Of a DNA stretch of 64,000 nt, positions 33,671 to 43,119 are shown one piece after another. The position numbers and the translations under genes are program-made. Each line of letters opens with the position of its first letter. Position 1 is the first letter of the stretch. The notes beneath the pieces are model-generated. The model worked only from the letters and a program-made list of their open reading frames with translations. It was not told the origin of the DNA and ran no database searches. This stretch comes from Flavobacteriales bacterium UBA1986 (GTDB taxonomy: Bacteria > Bacteroidota > Bacteroidia > Flavobacteriales_G > Salibacteraceae). The stretch lies in contig DDDG01000025.1 of assembly GCA_002336245.1 (NCBI GenBank), positions 26,248 through 90,247 on the forward strand, given 5' to 3'.

Positions 33671-34737
33671 ACAACCTTATAAAGCCACTTGAATTTGTCC
33701 TCAATCTTAGCTCGTTTGAGTTGGTTTAAATGGTTTTGTAAGCGATTGCTCACCTCTCTTCCTGCAGGATCACTCAGTGTGTAATCGATGTCGTGACAAG
33801 AGATAGATTTGATTTGAGCGATCGTAGCTGCTGTTCCTACGCCAAAAGCCTCAGAGAGGGTGCCCAATTCAATGGCTCGAATCACCTCCGCAACTTCTAC
33901 AGGTCGCTCTTCTACGTCAATGTCCCAGTCTTTGGTAAGCTTCAGAACACTGTCGCGCGTTACGCCTGGAAGAATCGATCCACTAAGAGAAGGGGTGATG
34001 AGTTTGCCGTCGATGACGAACATGATGTTCATCGTTCCTGCCTCTTCAATATGACGGTGGTGCTTGGCATCCGTCCAAATCAATTGATCGTAACCTTGTT
34101 CGCGGGCAAGCTTGGCCGGGTATAGGGAGCCGGCATAGTTTCCAGCAGCTTTTGCTGCACCTGTGCCGCCAACAGCTGCGCGCACATATTCTGTCTCAAC
34201 CTTCACATTCAAAGGCTTATTGTAATAGGCGCCTGATGGAGAGGTGATGATCATGAACCGATAGGTTTCAGAAGGTTTTACCCCTATGAAATTATCCGTG
34301 GCAAACATGAATGGCCGAATGTACATTGAACTGTCATCGTCTTTTGGAATCCAGTCCTTATCTAACTCAATCAATTTCTTAACCCCGCTCATGAAAACTT
34401 CTTCAGGAATCTGAGCCATGCACATGCGTTCAGCAGATTTGTTGAATCGCTTGTGATTCATCTCTGGGCGAAAGAGGTAGATTTCACCTTCATCATTTTG
34501 ATAGGCTTTCATGCCTTCGAAAATGCTTTGACCGTAATGTATGGAAGAAGTTGCTGGGCTTAAGGGAATGTCGCCGTAAGGCAAGACCTGAAGGTTTGTC
34601 CAAGCGCCGTCTATGTAGTCGGCCATGAACATATGGTCCGAAAAGAGCCTCCCAAATTGAAGGTTGTCCCAGTCAACTTGACTGAGTCTTGAATTTTTTA
34701 CCTTCCTAATGCGGATGCTCAATTGATCAACGGCCAT
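33667..34737 (-). CDS. ilvE: Branched-chain amino acid aminotransferase (class IV)
   Basis: 356 residues from the ATG at 34737; the longer reading would begin before the -7 box. Fold-type IV PLP enzyme: SIHYGQSIFEGMKAY near residue 70, catalytic Lys in GTGAAKAAGNYAGSL (about 190), EEAGTMNIMFVIDG and the PLP-phosphate loop GTAATIAQI. Length fits the BCAT type II group. It interconverts Leu, Ile and Val with their 2-keto acids in the cytoplasm. The gene sits alone at the end of the Bat operon on the same strand, with its own -7 box. Confidence 0.95.
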   Translation of the reverse strand: MAVDQLSIRIRKVKNSRLSQVDWDNLQFGRLFSDHMFMADYIDGAWTNLQVLPYGDIPLSPATSSIHYGQSIFEGMKAYQNDEGEIYLFRPEMNHKRFNKSAERMCMAQIPEEVFMSGVKKLIELDKDWIPKDDDSSMYIRPFMFATDNFIGVKPSETYRFMIITSPSGAYYNKPLNVKVETEYVRAAVGGTGAAKAAGNYAGSLYPAKLAREQGYDQLIWTDAKHHRHIEEAGTMNIMFVIDGKLITPSLSGSILPGVTRDSVLKLTKDWDIDVEERPVEVAEVIRAIELGTLSEAFGVGTAATIAQIKSISCHDIDYTLSDPAGREVSNRLQNHLNQLKRAKIEDKFKWLYKVV

Positions 34738-34754
34738 ACCTTCATTGTTTATTG

Positions 34755-34762
34755 CAAATATA
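34755..34762 (-). promoter_or_regulatory. -7 box upstream of ilvE
   Basis: TATATTTG on the minus strand (34762-34755), 17 bases before the ATG at 34737. No clear -33 TTG was found at the right distance. Confidence 0.45.
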
Positions 34763-34783
34763 AGGATTTGCAAGCTGGATTAT

Positions 34784-34796
34784 GGGGTAGAACCCC
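34784..34796. other. Small perfect hairpin between the bat operon and ilvE
   Basis: GGGGT-AGA-ACCCC, 5-base arms and a 3-base loop. It lies between the BatE stop and the ilvE -7 box. No T-tract follows in the leftward direction, so it is at best a weak terminator. Confidence 0.35.
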
Positions 34797-34818
34797 TTTC
34801 TGTGGAATGTGTTTGGAA

Positions 34819-35580
34819 TCAGATTTTTACAAGTGAACTGCCTAGAATCCATCCTTTATTTCCATCTGCTATGGCAACGTAAAACCAAGAAGCCTCTGTT
34901 CTTAAAACTTGAACTTTAGTGCCATCATGCAGCACGAAGAGCTCACTCGAGTTTTCTGCCGGTTCACTTCGAAGAGTAACAGAAGAGTCAAAAACGATTG
35001 CATGTTCATTTCTGTAACGCTCAGTGTATTGACTGTTAGCTGCTATGACGCAGAAAACAAAAAGGAAGATTCCAAGTATACCTCCAAAAAAATACGACTG
35101 CTTTGAACTTGGCTCTTGTGAGGTCTTGAAAAGGAAAATGGAAAGAGCCACCATAGCACTAAAGGCAATGCACAGAAGTGCCCAATAATCAAGATCAAAG
35201 GAGCGATGGATGGCTTTCCACCAGTTGCTCATGAAAAAGCCAGGGAGAGGCTCGATTTTATCGACGATTTGGTTGTTGGCCATACTGAGGTTGAACTGGA
35301 TGTCGGGGTTCGACGGATCTCTTTTCAGTGCGCGCTCATAGTTCAGAATGGCTTCAGGGAAAGCTCCTTGTTTGAAGTAGCTGTTTCCTAGGTTGAAGAG
35401 GAGTGGTGCGGATTCGTAGCCGGCTCCTTGGATTTGTTGGTAAATGGAAGTGGCGCTGTCGTAGTTGCCATTTTTGTAATGAACATTTCCAGCCTCGAAA
35501 AGATCGCTATAATGCTGCTCAGCTTCAGCAAAGCAGAAGCAGGGTAGTGTGAGCAAGAGAAAGCCTAGAATTTGTTTCAT
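34819..35580 (-). CDS. batE: BatE: TPR and SH3 domain protein of the aerotolerance operon
   Basis: 253 residues: signal peptide, TPR repeats (about 25-105: LFEAGNVHYKNGNYDSA, LLFNLGNSYFKQGAFPEAI), two membrane segments (about 132-152 and 165-182), and a C-terminal bacterial SH3 domain (about 198-253: VTLRSEPAENSSELFVLHDG, GWILGSSLV). It is the last gene of the Bat operon and overlaps batD by four bases. It is thought to act in an envelope complex with the VWA proteins; its precise role is unknown. Confidence 0.9.
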   Translation of the reverse strand: MKQILGFLLLTLPCFCFAEAEQHYSDLFEAGNVHYKNGNYDSATSIYQQIQGAGYESAPLLFNLGNSYFKQGAFPEAILNYERALKRDPSNPDIQFNLSMANNQIVDKIEPLPGFFMSNWWKAIHRSFDLDYWALLCIAFSAMVALSIFLFKTSQEPSSKQSYFFGGILGIFLFVFCVIAANSQYTERYRNEHAIVFDSSVTLRSEPAENSSELFVLHDGTKVQVLRTEASWFYVAIADGNKGWILGSSLVKI

Positions 35581-37406
35581 GCGATGGAGCTTTCAAGGTT
35601 TTCTAAATTTTTCATCGCTCGCTGAAGTAAACGCTCGGCGTCCTGGTCGGAGCTTGGCGCAAAACGAGCCATCTCACAAGCCTCGATGAGTTCTCGCCAT
35701 TCGATAATATCTGGCTCTGATGCGCCAGATGTCCGCAGTGCTTCTGTTACACTCTGTTGGCTTAAATCAGAACGTTGTATGCCAAGTTTGTCGGAGGTGT
35801 AGCCGAAGAGGGCAGAGGAGAGCTCTTGGTAGAATTCCACTTGCTTCGATTCTTTTTGTAGCTGACTTGCTTTCTGGAGGTGTTTTTTTGCAATTCCTCC
35901 AGCGCGCCTTCTTTTAAGCAAGCCTTGATTGCTGTTTCTTTCGTTCATACGTCCTTGCATGAACAACACGATGAACAGGAGTAAAAACGGACTTCCTAAA
36001 GCGAGGTAGAAGGCTTTTGAGCCAAAGAGCGTATCGTCTTTCTCCACCAAGTTTGCATCTCCAGTGTTGATGTATCGAATGTCTTTTCCAACGAACTTCA
36101 CTGCTTCTTTCCTGGTCGAGAAATTCACAGCAGAAGGGCCTTCTGAATTTCCTGCCTCGCCAACTTGAATGCTCATTTTCTTTCCCGGAACCACAACGTA
36201 CTTGCCTTGCTTTGGATTGAAGAATGAGAAGTCTTCACTAATGAGCTCAAATCTTCCAGAATGACGAGGGATGAGAAGGTATTCAAAACTCTTCTTGCCT
36301 TGCATTCCACTTGCAGAGACGGTTTTGTTCGTATTGACCTTTGGGTCGTACACTTCAAAATCTACTGGGAATTTAAAGTTGGGTTCAGGAAGCAATGCGA
36401 TGTTGCCGGTTCCTCTGGCAACAACCTTTAGATTAATGGCCTCATTTTCCCCTACCGAGTCTTTGTCTAGATTAGTGCTGTATGAATAACTTCCTACAGC
36501 TCCTGAGAAGTTTTTAGGCTTACCATTTTCGGGAAGCGGTTTTACATTTATACTGATTGGCTTGCTTTCGATGTCGTATTGAAGGTCTTGAAAACCGCCA
36601 AAAAATTGATCAAAAACACTTCGTCTTCGGCTCTGGGTGCGAACACGCAGCACTGTTTTAAGCTTTAGTGCATCAATCTGAAGCTTTCCCGATCGCTGAG
36701 GAAACAGAACAATCTGCTTTACAACGGCGACGCGGTATATGTTGCCATTCACGTTTTCTTCCGGCAATTGATTGTTCTTTATTTCAATTTCTTCTGAAGC
36801 AAAGCCTTTGAAGTCGGGCAGTTTATCGGCTTGAAGATCGATCACGTCAACACGGTAAAAAAGCTTGTAGGTGGCCACAATCTGTTCACCAATATATGGG
36901 GAGGCCTTGTTCGTTACCACCCTCAGGAACACATTGTCTTTGATTTGTTCCTGTATGCCAGAATTGGAATTGTTCTGTTTGGTTCCTTGTGGTTGAGTTG
37001 CTTGGGTTTTGCTTTGGGAGTTGGCCGCAACTGCATTTACCGTTATTGGGTTCGAGTTGAATGCTTTGCCTCCTGTATTCACCTGCGCTTCACCAATGGT
37101 AAGAGTGCCCACCTTTCGGGGACTTAGAACATATGAAAAGGAGATGCTGCTCGACATCACTCCATTCACCCATTGCATACTTGAAGATTGGTTCGGTCCC
37201 GAGTAAAGTCTAAAATCTGAAAGGTCGGGAGCTTGGAAGTTTGAAGCTTGAGCGTTGATTTTGAAGGTGAGTTTGAATTGCTCATCCACGGTAACGGTGT
37301 TCTTACTTACACTGGCAGTAAACTTTGTTCCTTGCGCCTCAACGCTAAAGTTGATTGCGCCGCCAAAAAACAGCAATAAAGTAAATATGTAAAATCTATA
37401 ATTCAC
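35577..37406 (-). CDS. batD: BatD-family protein (oxygen tolerance)
   Basis: 609 residues. Signal peptide ending VEAQ, then a long periplasmic part of several beta-sandwich domains (TASVSKNTVTVDEQFKLTF, VFLRVVTNKASPYIGEQIV, SYSTNLDKDSVGENEAINLK), one membrane helix near residues 468-486 and a cytoplasmic helical tail with LLKRRRAGGIAKKHLQKA. This is the BatD layout. It probably scaffolds the BatA/BatB VWA proteins. Translation overlaps batE. Confidence 0.92.
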   Translation of the reverse strand: MNYRFYIFTLLLFFGGAINFSVEAQGTKFTASVSKNTVTVDEQFKLTFKINAQASNFQAPDLSDFRLYSGPNQSSSMQWVNGVMSSSISFSYVLSPRKVGTLTIGEAQVNTGGKAFNSNPITVNAVAANSQSKTQATQPQGTKQNNSNSGIQEQIKDNVFLRVVTNKASPYIGEQIVATYKLFYRVDVIDLQADKLPDFKGFASEEIEIKNNQLPEENVNGNIYRVAVVKQIVLFPQRSGKLQIDALKLKTVLRVRTQSRRRSVFDQFFGGFQDLQYDIESKPISINVKPLPENGKPKNFSGAVGSYSYSTNLDKDSVGENEAINLKVVARGTGNIALLPEPNFKFPVDFEVYDPKVNTNKTVSASGMQGKKSFEYLLIPRHSGRFELISEDFSFFNPKQGKYVVVPGKKMSIQVGEAGNSEGPSAVNFSTRKEAVKFVGKDIRYINTGDANLVEKDDTLFGSKAFYLALGSPFLLLFIVLFMQGRMNERNSNQGLLKRRRAGGIAKKHLQKASQLQKESKQVEFYQELSSALFGYTSDKLGIQRSDLSQQSVTEALRTSGASEPDIIEWRELIEACEMARFAPSSDQDAERLLQRAMKNLENLESSIA

Positions 37407-37422
37407 TTATAATGAGCGTATT

Positions 37423-38220
37423 TCACCAATCCTTTTCAATTATAACATCAACCTTTTGAAATTTGTTCTTTTTCAATTTATCTTGGGTTTGCTCTTCTTC
37501 ATTTTTCATGGCATCGAGCAAGCGTTGAGCGTCTTCTTTTGAGATCTCATCTTTGGGTTCAGGCATTGGTTGTTCGGATTGATCCTCTTGGTTTTGATCT
37601 TTATTTTCCTGATTCTTTTCTTGATTCTCATCCTTGTTTTTCTGGTCTTCCTTCTCCTCGTTTTCTTGGTCTTTATTCTCTTCCTTGTCGTCCTTTTTTT
37701 CTTGGTCCTTATTCTTATCCTTTTGCTGCTCTTGATTTTGTTCTTGTTGCTCCTGTTGTTTTAGAAGTTTTTGCGCCAGGGCTAGGTTGTAACGACTCTC
37801 ATCATCGGAAGGATTGTTTCGAAGGGCATTCTTATAAGACTCAATGCTTTTTTCGAGAAGCGGATTGAGCTCTTGCATCTGACCAACTTTAGCTTGCTGC
37901 TCGGCACTCTTTAGAAAAGAGTTCCCCAGATTGTGGTATGCTTGAGCGCGTTCTGCTTCTGTTTTGGAAAGCTTGGCTGCTTGCTCAAATTGTTTGGTGG
38001 CTCCAGCGTAATCTTCCTGGCGGAATAGTGCGTTCCCGAGGTTGAAGTTCGCCTCGAGCATAGAAGGATCTTTATCCAACGACGACTTGTAGTGGTTTTG
38101 GGCACTGGTAAAATCGCCGTTCTCATATCGGTCGTTGCCAATCGACAAATCGCGCTTTTCCTCTTGAGCTGTGAGACTCAAAGGAATAATCAACAAAAGA
38201 AGAATGATTTTACTGCTCAT
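37423..38220 (-). CDS. batC: BatC: TPR protein with long charged low-complexity tail
   Basis: 265 residues from the ATG at 38220, which overlaps the batB stop by 11 bases and begins a signal peptide (MSSKIILLLLIIPLSLTAQ). TPR repeats span about 20-150 (SIGNDRYENGDFTSAQNHY, LEANFNLGNALFRQEDYAGA). From about 160 a run of about 75 residues is made almost only of Gln, Lys, Glu, Asn and Asp. The C-terminus LKKNKFQKVDVIIEKDW is conserved in BatC. The charged tail is likely disordered and may bind partners. Confidence 0.88.
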   Translation of the reverse strand: MSSKIILLLLIIPLSLTAQEEKRDLSIGNDRYENGDFTSAQNHYKSSLDKDPSMLEANFNLGNALFRQEDYAGATKQFEQAAKLSKTEAERAQAYHNLGNSFLKSAEQQAKVGQMQELNPLLEKSIESYKNALRNNPSDDESRYNLALAQKLLKQQEQQEQNQEQQKDKNKDQEKKDDKEENKDQENEEKEDQKNKDENQEKNQENKDQNQEDQSEQPMPEPKDEISKEDAQRLLDAMKNEEEQTQDKLKKNKFQKVDVIIEKDW

Positions 38221-39250
38221 TTTTACCAAACAAATTTAGTCCTGCAATGAATCTATTTTTTCGCTCAAATACTAAGATTTCTAAAAGCAGAAAAAACAAT
38301 CCTATGCCAATGAAATATTGAAAACGATCCTCATAATCGCTGTACACCTTTGTGCCAAACTCCGCTTGCTCCATGCGCTCAATCTCATCGAAGATTAAGT
38401 CCAAACCACTTCCGGAATTTGTAGCTCGAACGAATTGCCCACCACCGGCTTGCGCAATTTGAATCAACGTGTTTTCATTCAAGCTCGATACCACGCTGTT
38501 TCCTTCATTGTCCTTTCGATAACCGACATTTCTACCTCCTCGGTACAAGGGAATAGGCGCACCTTTGGTCGTTCCCATGCCAATGGTATGGACCACAATG
38601 CTTTCAGCGCTGGCTTCAGTTGCTGCTTCTATGGCTTCCTCTTCGTGATTCTCGCCATCAGTAATCACAATGATGGACTTCGATGTGGGGCTTTCAGGGT
38701 CGAAGGATTTTTTCGCCAGTCGAATGGCTTTGCCAATGTCAGTTCCTTGGACTGGAATGATGTCGGTGTCGATGGTTCTCAAAAACATCTTAGCGGCTCC
38801 GTAATCTGTAGTCAAGGGCAATTGAGTGTATGCCTCACCACCAAACACAACCAAGCCGATGCGGTCGTTGCGCAAGCGCTCAAGAAGCCGAGAGATGGCT
38901 CGCTTCGAGTTTTGCAATCGGTTGGGCTTAATGTCTTCTGCCAGCATGGAATTGGACAAGTCGATGGCAATCATCAAATCGACACCCTTCCGCTTCACTT
39001 CTTCGAGTTTGGTTCCCATCTGGGGATTGCTCAAGCCCAAAGTCAAGAAGAAAATGGAGGTGGCGAAGAGCAGGTATTTGATGGGCTGCTTCCACCGAGA
39101 GTAGTCTTGAATAAGAATTGAACTGAAGCGTTGGTTTGCAAAGGATTCTAGCGCTTTCTTCTTCCATACTTGATACCACCAGAAGACCAATAAGGTCAAA
39201 GGAATGGCCAGTAAAAACAGTATGGATTCAAAGTGCTCAAACCGAATCAT
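38210..39250 (-). CDS. batB: BatB: membrane VWA-domain protein
   Basis: 346 residues: two N-terminal membrane segments (about 8-25 and 57-75), a von Willebrand A domain with metal site DLSNS (MIAIDLSNSMLAED, about residue 94) and later Thr/Asp positions (VVFGGEAYTQLPLTTD, IIVITDGENHEEE), and one C-terminal membrane segment near 312-328. The variant DxSNS still satisfies the MIDAS rule. It overlaps batA by four bases and works with it in the Bat complex. Confidence 0.93.
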   Translation of the reverse strand: MIRFEHFESILFLLAIPLTLLVFWWYQVWKKKALESFANQRFSSILIQDYSRWKQPIKYLLFATSIFFLTLGLSNPQMGTKLEEVKRKGVDLMIAIDLSNSMLAEDIKPNRLQNSKRAISRLLERLRNDRIGLVVFGGEAYTQLPLTTDYGAAKMFLRTIDTDIIPVQGTDIGKAIRLAKKSFDPESPTSKSIIVITDGENHEEEAIEAATEASAESIVVHTIGMGTTKGAPIPLYRGGRNVGYRKDNEGNSVVSSLNENTLIQIAQAGGGQFVRATNSGSGLDLIFDEIERMEQAEFGTKVYSDYEDRFQYFIGIGLFFLLLEILVFERKNRFIAGLNLFGKNEQ

Positions 39251-40248
39251 GCTACAACGGATCTTAAGTAAGTCTTTTGAAGAATGAATTCAAGGACTAA
39301 GAAGAGAAGACCGATGAGAAGCCATGGGTAATACTCTTCTTTTTTCTTTCTGTATTCAGTGACCTCAATCTTGCTTTTTTCCATTTGATCAATCTCAGCA
39401 TAGATGTCTTCCAATTTTTGATTGTCGGTGGCTCTGAAGTACTTTCCATCTGTAAGCGAAGCGATTTCCTGCAAACTCTCTTCGTCGATTTTCACTTCTA
39501 CATTTTGATACGTGATTCCCCCAAACGGACTGCGGAAAGGCATCGGGGCACTCCCGTAAGAGCCCATTCCAATGGTGTAAACACGCACATCAAAGGCTTT
39601 GGCAATCTCGGCTGCGGTGAGTGGCGGAATGCTTCCTCTGTTGTTGATTCCGTCGGTAAGTAGAATAACAACCTTACTCTTCGCTTCACTGTCCTTTAGG
39701 CGATTTACGGCATTGGCCAATCCCAAGCCAATCGCGGTGCCGTCTTCTATCATACCGTTTTTAATTTCGAGAAACAGATTCTTAAGAACGTCATGGTCTG
39801 TTGTAAGTGGGCACTGAGTGAAGCTTTCTCCAGAATATACCACCAGTCCCATTCGGTCGTTCGGACGGCCTTCAATGAAGTTCATAGCTACCTCCTTTGC
39901 TGCCTGAAGACGATTGGGCGAAAAGTCCTCGGCCAACATACTTCCTGAAATGTCTACGGCGATGATGATGTCAATTCCCTCAGTAGTGATGTCTTGCCAT
40001 GAGCTGCTCGACTGCGGACGCGAAAAGGCTACCAAGATGAGTGCAATTGCAATCATCTTTAATGCGAACAATCCATGCTTTATCCAGTATTTTAGGCCTT
40101 TTCCAGAGCTTCCAAAAGACTTCAAACTAGAAGATTTTATGGTCGCAAATTTCGAGTTGAACTGCAGGGCATACCATAAGCTGATGAGTGGTATGATGAG
40201 CAACAGCCAGAGAAGTTCCGGATTCGCGAATTCAATGTCATTCAACAT
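39247..40248 (-). CDS. batA: BatA: membrane VWA-domain protein
   Basis: 333 residues with the same architecture as the next gene: membrane segments at about 11-26 and 58-78, VWA domain with MIDAS DISGS (IIAVDISGSMLAEDF, about residue 95), VVYSGESFTQCPLTTD and VILLTDGINNRG, and a C-terminal membrane segment. It is homologous to batB. It starts 11 bases before the end of the preceding gene. It is probably a periplasmic metal-dependent protein-binding module. Confidence 0.93.
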   Translation of the reverse strand: MLNDIEFANPELLWLLLIIPLISLWYALQFNSKFATIKSSSLKSFGSSGKGLKYWIKHGLFALKMIAIALILVAFSRPQSSSSWQDITTEGIDIIIAVDISGSMLAEDFSPNRLQAAKEVAMNFIEGRPNDRMGLVVYSGESFTQCPLTTDHDVLKNLFLEIKNGMIEDGTAIGLGLANAVNRLKDSEAKSKVVILLTDGINNRGSIPPLTAAEIAKAFDVRVYTIGMGSYGSAPMPFRSPFGGITYQNVEVKIDEESLQEIASLTDGKYFRATDNQKLEDIYAEIDQMEKSKIEVTEYRKKKEEYYPWLLIGLLFLVLEFILQKTYLRSVVA

Positions 40249-41170
40249 TTAAATCCTCCTTTCTTTCTTTTGTATGCTGAACGAATGCCACAGCTTGTTT
40301 CATAGCGGTTTCGTTCTCGTCCCCAATTGGCTTTAACTTGGCAAACTTGGCCATGTCGGTGAGGGGCAGGAGGTCGGCGACTAAATCGTAGGGTTCTTTC
40401 GCTAAGTTCTTCCCCTTCAGGTCTTTAAGAATCTCAGGAGTGGTCATCTCCAAGGCTAAGTTTGAAAACCTTGCTTCAATAAATTCACGAACAATCTCCG
40501 AAAGCTCGGAATGGTATTCCTTGATTTCTCCGGACTGCCACAACTTCTTGTCTTCGAGATTCTTCAACTTCTCAAGAGCCGTGATGTGAGCAGGGATTTT
40601 TGGTTTTGAAGGAATGAATTCAATTTTCTCATCTTTTTTCTTTGAAATAAAGTAGATGACTATGGCGATGAGAATCAGGCCTAAAACACTTAGAAGTACC
40701 CATGGCCAATAGATCTTCAACCAATCCCAAAAACCGTAATCGACTTCCATCGGGCCTTTGATGTCTCGCATTACCAAAGCACTGTCGAGTTGAACGTTTT
40801 GAACACTGAGTAGGAGAGCGTTGCTACCCAGAATGCTGTCGTTGACAACGGCATACACTGGAGGGATGGCATAATAGCCGGAGTCGAAGCTTGTGATTTG
40901 ATGTGTTTGACGAAGAATCCGAATGGCGATGTTTTCCTCGTCGTAGGAAGTATCGATGGCTGAGCTTTGAAGAAGTTCAATTCCCTTCAGCGTATCGTTC
41001 CAACTTGGCCAGGCAATTTCATTTTGTGCCGGACTTCGCAACTCCCAAGTTAGATTCAACTGCTCTCCAATTCGAATGAGAGGTGTGTCCAACTCAGCTC
41101 GAAAGCTGCTCTCTTGCCCGATTAAGAAGAGGGTAGAAAAGGCAAGTGCTATGGATAGGAGCCATTTCAT
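40238..41170 (-). CDS. Bat-operon membrane protein (DUF4381-like position)
   Basis: 310 residues: signal peptide (ending LFLIGQ), a periplasmic beta domain (about 22-140, ELDTPLIRIGEQLNLTWELRS split over its first strands), one membrane helix (about 150-172, WPWVLLSVLGLILIAIVIYF) and a basic then helical cytoplasmic part. In Bat operons this place, between DUF58 and batA, is held by a single-pass protein of this kind. It overlaps both neighbours. Its own role is unknown. Confidence 0.8.
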   Translation of the reverse strand: MKWLLSIALAFSTLFLIGQESSFRAELDTPLIRIGEQLNLTWELRSPAQNEIAWPSWNDTLKGIELLQSSAIDTSYDEENIAIRILRQTHQITSFDSGYYAIPPVYAVVNDSILGSNALLLSVQNVQLDSALVMRDIKGPMEVDYGFWDWLKIYWPWVLLSVLGLILIAIVIYFISKKKDEKIEFIPSKPKIPAHITALEKLKNLEDKKLWQSGEIKEYHSELSEIVREFIEARFSNLALEMTTPEILKDLKGKNLAKEPYDLVADLLPLTDMAKFAKLKPIGDENETAMKQAVAFVQHTKERKEDLNVE

Positions 41171-42042
41171 CTTCTTCTTTCTCTCTGTTTAAACAAGTTC
41201 ATCAGTGGACGCACATAGGTATGTTCCACATCAATTTGGGCATGGTCGACGCCAGATTTCCTGAAGATGCTCTTGAGTTCATGCTCGCGCTTCAATGCCG
41301 CAGCTTTATAGGCAGTTCTCGTTTGTGGGTCAGAGGTGTCTACCCATCGGACTTCATGCGTTTCAGCATCTTCAAAGGGGACAAGGCCGATGTTGCTCAT
41401 GTCCTTTTCCCTTTTATCAAACAGCTCCAAAGCGACCACGTCGTGTTTGTTGTTTGCAATCTTCAAGGCGTCTGTAAATCCATCGTCGAAAAAGTCGGAA
41501 ATGACAAAAACAGTGCTCTTCTTTTTAATGGCATTTGTCAGGAAACGCAAGGCCTCCGAGACCTTTGTTTTTTCGCTTTTAGGTTCAAAACTGATGAGCT
41601 CTCGGATGATTCTTAAGATGTGGCTCTTGCCTTTTTTCGGAGGAATGAATTTCTCAACGTGATCGCTGAAGAGAATGACTCCAATTTTATCGTTGTTCTG
41701 TATGGCTGAGAAGGCTAAAACTGCAGAGAGTTCTGTGGCAACTTCACGCTTCAGGAAGGTCTTGCTACCAAAATCCTCCGAACCACTGATGTCGACCAGC
41801 AGCATCACCGTCATTTCGCGTTCCTCTTCAAAGACTTTAATGAACGGCTTGCCGAAACGAGCTGTTACATTCCAGTCAATTTTTCGAATCTCGTCTCCAG
41901 GCATGTATTCGCGCACTTCAGAAAAGGCCATTCCTGATCCCTTAAAGGCAGAGTGGTATTCTCCTGAGAAGATTTGATTGGAAAGTCCGCGCGATTTTAT
42001 CTCGATCTTACGGACTCGTTTTAGAAGATCGGTGCTATCCAT
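41167..42042 (-). CDS. DUF58 domain protein of the MoxR-Bat operon
   Basis: 291 residues, no signal peptide. The DUF58 core is seen as GSGMAFSEVREYMPGDEIRK, IDWNVTARFGKPFIKVFEEE and the VWA-like MLLVDISGSEDFGS with later VFVISDFFDDGF. It is usually partnered with a MoxR ATPase and thought to link it to the membrane VWA proteins. It lies 12 bases after the MoxR gene and overlaps the next by four bases. Confidence 0.92.
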   Translation of the reverse strand: MDSTDLLKRVRKIEIKSRGLSNQIFSGEYHSAFKGSGMAFSEVREYMPGDEIRKIDWNVTARFGKPFIKVFEEEREMTVMLLVDISGSEDFGSKTFLKREVATELSAVLAFSAIQNNDKIGVILFSDHVEKFIPPKKGKSHILRIIRELISFEPKSEKTKVSEALRFLTNAIKKKSTVFVISDFFDDGFTDALKIANNKHDVVALELFDKREKDMSNIGLVPFEDAETHEVRWVDTSDPQTRTAYKAAALKREHELKSIFRKSGVDHAQIDVEHTYVRPLMNLFKQRERRR

Positions 42043-42054
42043 CCTAAGAAAAAT

Positions 42055-43119
42055 CTATGGTACCTCTACTGTGTTGAGGATCTCACTGATGATTTCTTCT
42101 GAAGTTATGTTTTCGGCTTCCGCTTCATAGGTAAGGCCAATGCGGTGTCGCATTACATCGTGACAAATTGCACGAACATCTTCTGGAATCACATAACCTC
42201 TTCGGTTGATGAAGGCGTATGCTTTCGACGCTAGTCCTAAATTGATGCTCGCCCTCGGACTTCCACCAAAACTGATCATATCCTTAAAGCGGGAAAGTCC
42301 ATATTCTTCGGGATTTCTTGAGGCAAATACGATGTCGACAATGTATTGCTCAATTTTTTCATCCATATAAACCTCTCGCACTGTTTCCTTGGCGCGTTCA
42401 ATATCTTCGGGTTGAAGAACCACTTGGGGTTTCTCGCCTTTTACTCGGGCGATGTTCTGACGGATGATGAGCTTCTCTTCTTCCTTTTTTGGGTAGTCGA
42501 GAATCACCTTGAGCATGAATCGGTCAACTTGGGCTTCCGGTAATGGGTAAGTGCCCTCTTGCTCAACGGGGTTCTGTGTGGCCAATACCAAGAAAGGTTT
42601 TGGGAGAATGTGTGTTTCGTCGCCCAAAGTAACTTGTCGTTCTTGCATGGCTTCTAGAAGTGCACTTTGAACCTTAGCTGGGGCCCGGTTGATTTCATCA
42701 GCCAAAACAAAATTGGCGAAAATGGGGCCTTTCTTAACGTGAAAGTCTTCCTGCTTCTGATTGTAGATCAAGGTTCCTACAAGGTCAGCAGGCAGTAAGT
42801 CGGGAGTGAATTGAATGCGGCTAAACTTTCCTTGAACTGTGCTCGCGAGGCTGTTGATGGCTAGTGTCTTTGCCAGTCCAGGAACTCCTTCCAGCAGAAT
42901 GTGCCCATCTGAGAGAAGTCCGATCAGCAATCGTTCGACCATATCCTTTTGGCCGATGATTACCTTGCTCATCTCTCGATTGATCAAGTCGATGAACGCA
43001 CTTTCCTTTTGGATTTTTTCGTTTAGAGCTCGAATGTCGGCTGCGCTTTGAACGCCGGGCTCCTCTGATTTCGATTTATTCTCACTTAAATTCTCTACTT
43101 CCTGAGTATTATCCTCCAT
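42055..43119 (-). CDS. MoxR-family AAA+ ATPase
   Basis: 354 residues. A polar, Glu-rich N-terminal extension of about 35 residues is followed by the AAA+ domain: Walker A EGVPGLAKT (about 77-85), Walker B VLADEINRAPAKVQSALLEA (about 136-155), sensor 1 VLATQNPVEQEGTYPLPEAQ and the arginine region DRFMLKV, then a lid domain. MoxR ATPases are chaperone-like and mature partner proteins. It is the first gene of the eight-gene bat operon, with an inverted repeat about 75-95 bases upstream. Confidence 0.95.
   Translation of the reverse strand: MEDNTQEVENLSENKSKSEEPGVQSAADIRALNEKIQKESAFIDLINREMSKVIIGQKDMVERLLIGLLSDGHILLEGVPGLAKTLAINSLASTVQGKFSRIQFTPDLLPADLVGTLIYNQKQEDFHVKKGPIFANFVLADEINRAPAKVQSALLEAMQERQVTLGDETHILPKPFLVLATQNPVEQEGTYPLPEAQVDRFMLKVILDYPKKEEEKLIIRQNIARVKGEKPQVVLQPEDIERAKETVREVYMDEKIEQYIVDIVFASRNPEEYGLSRFKDMISFGGSPRASINLGLASKAYAFINRRGYVIPEDVRAICHDVMRHRIGLTYEAEAENITSEEIISEILNTVEVP

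Noticed and set aside
38435..39121. 228-codon open frame antisense to batB
   Set aside because: It lies wholly inside a gene with clear VWA motifs on the other strand, and its translation shows no signal, domain or plausible start; it is a mirror of the batB codon pattern.
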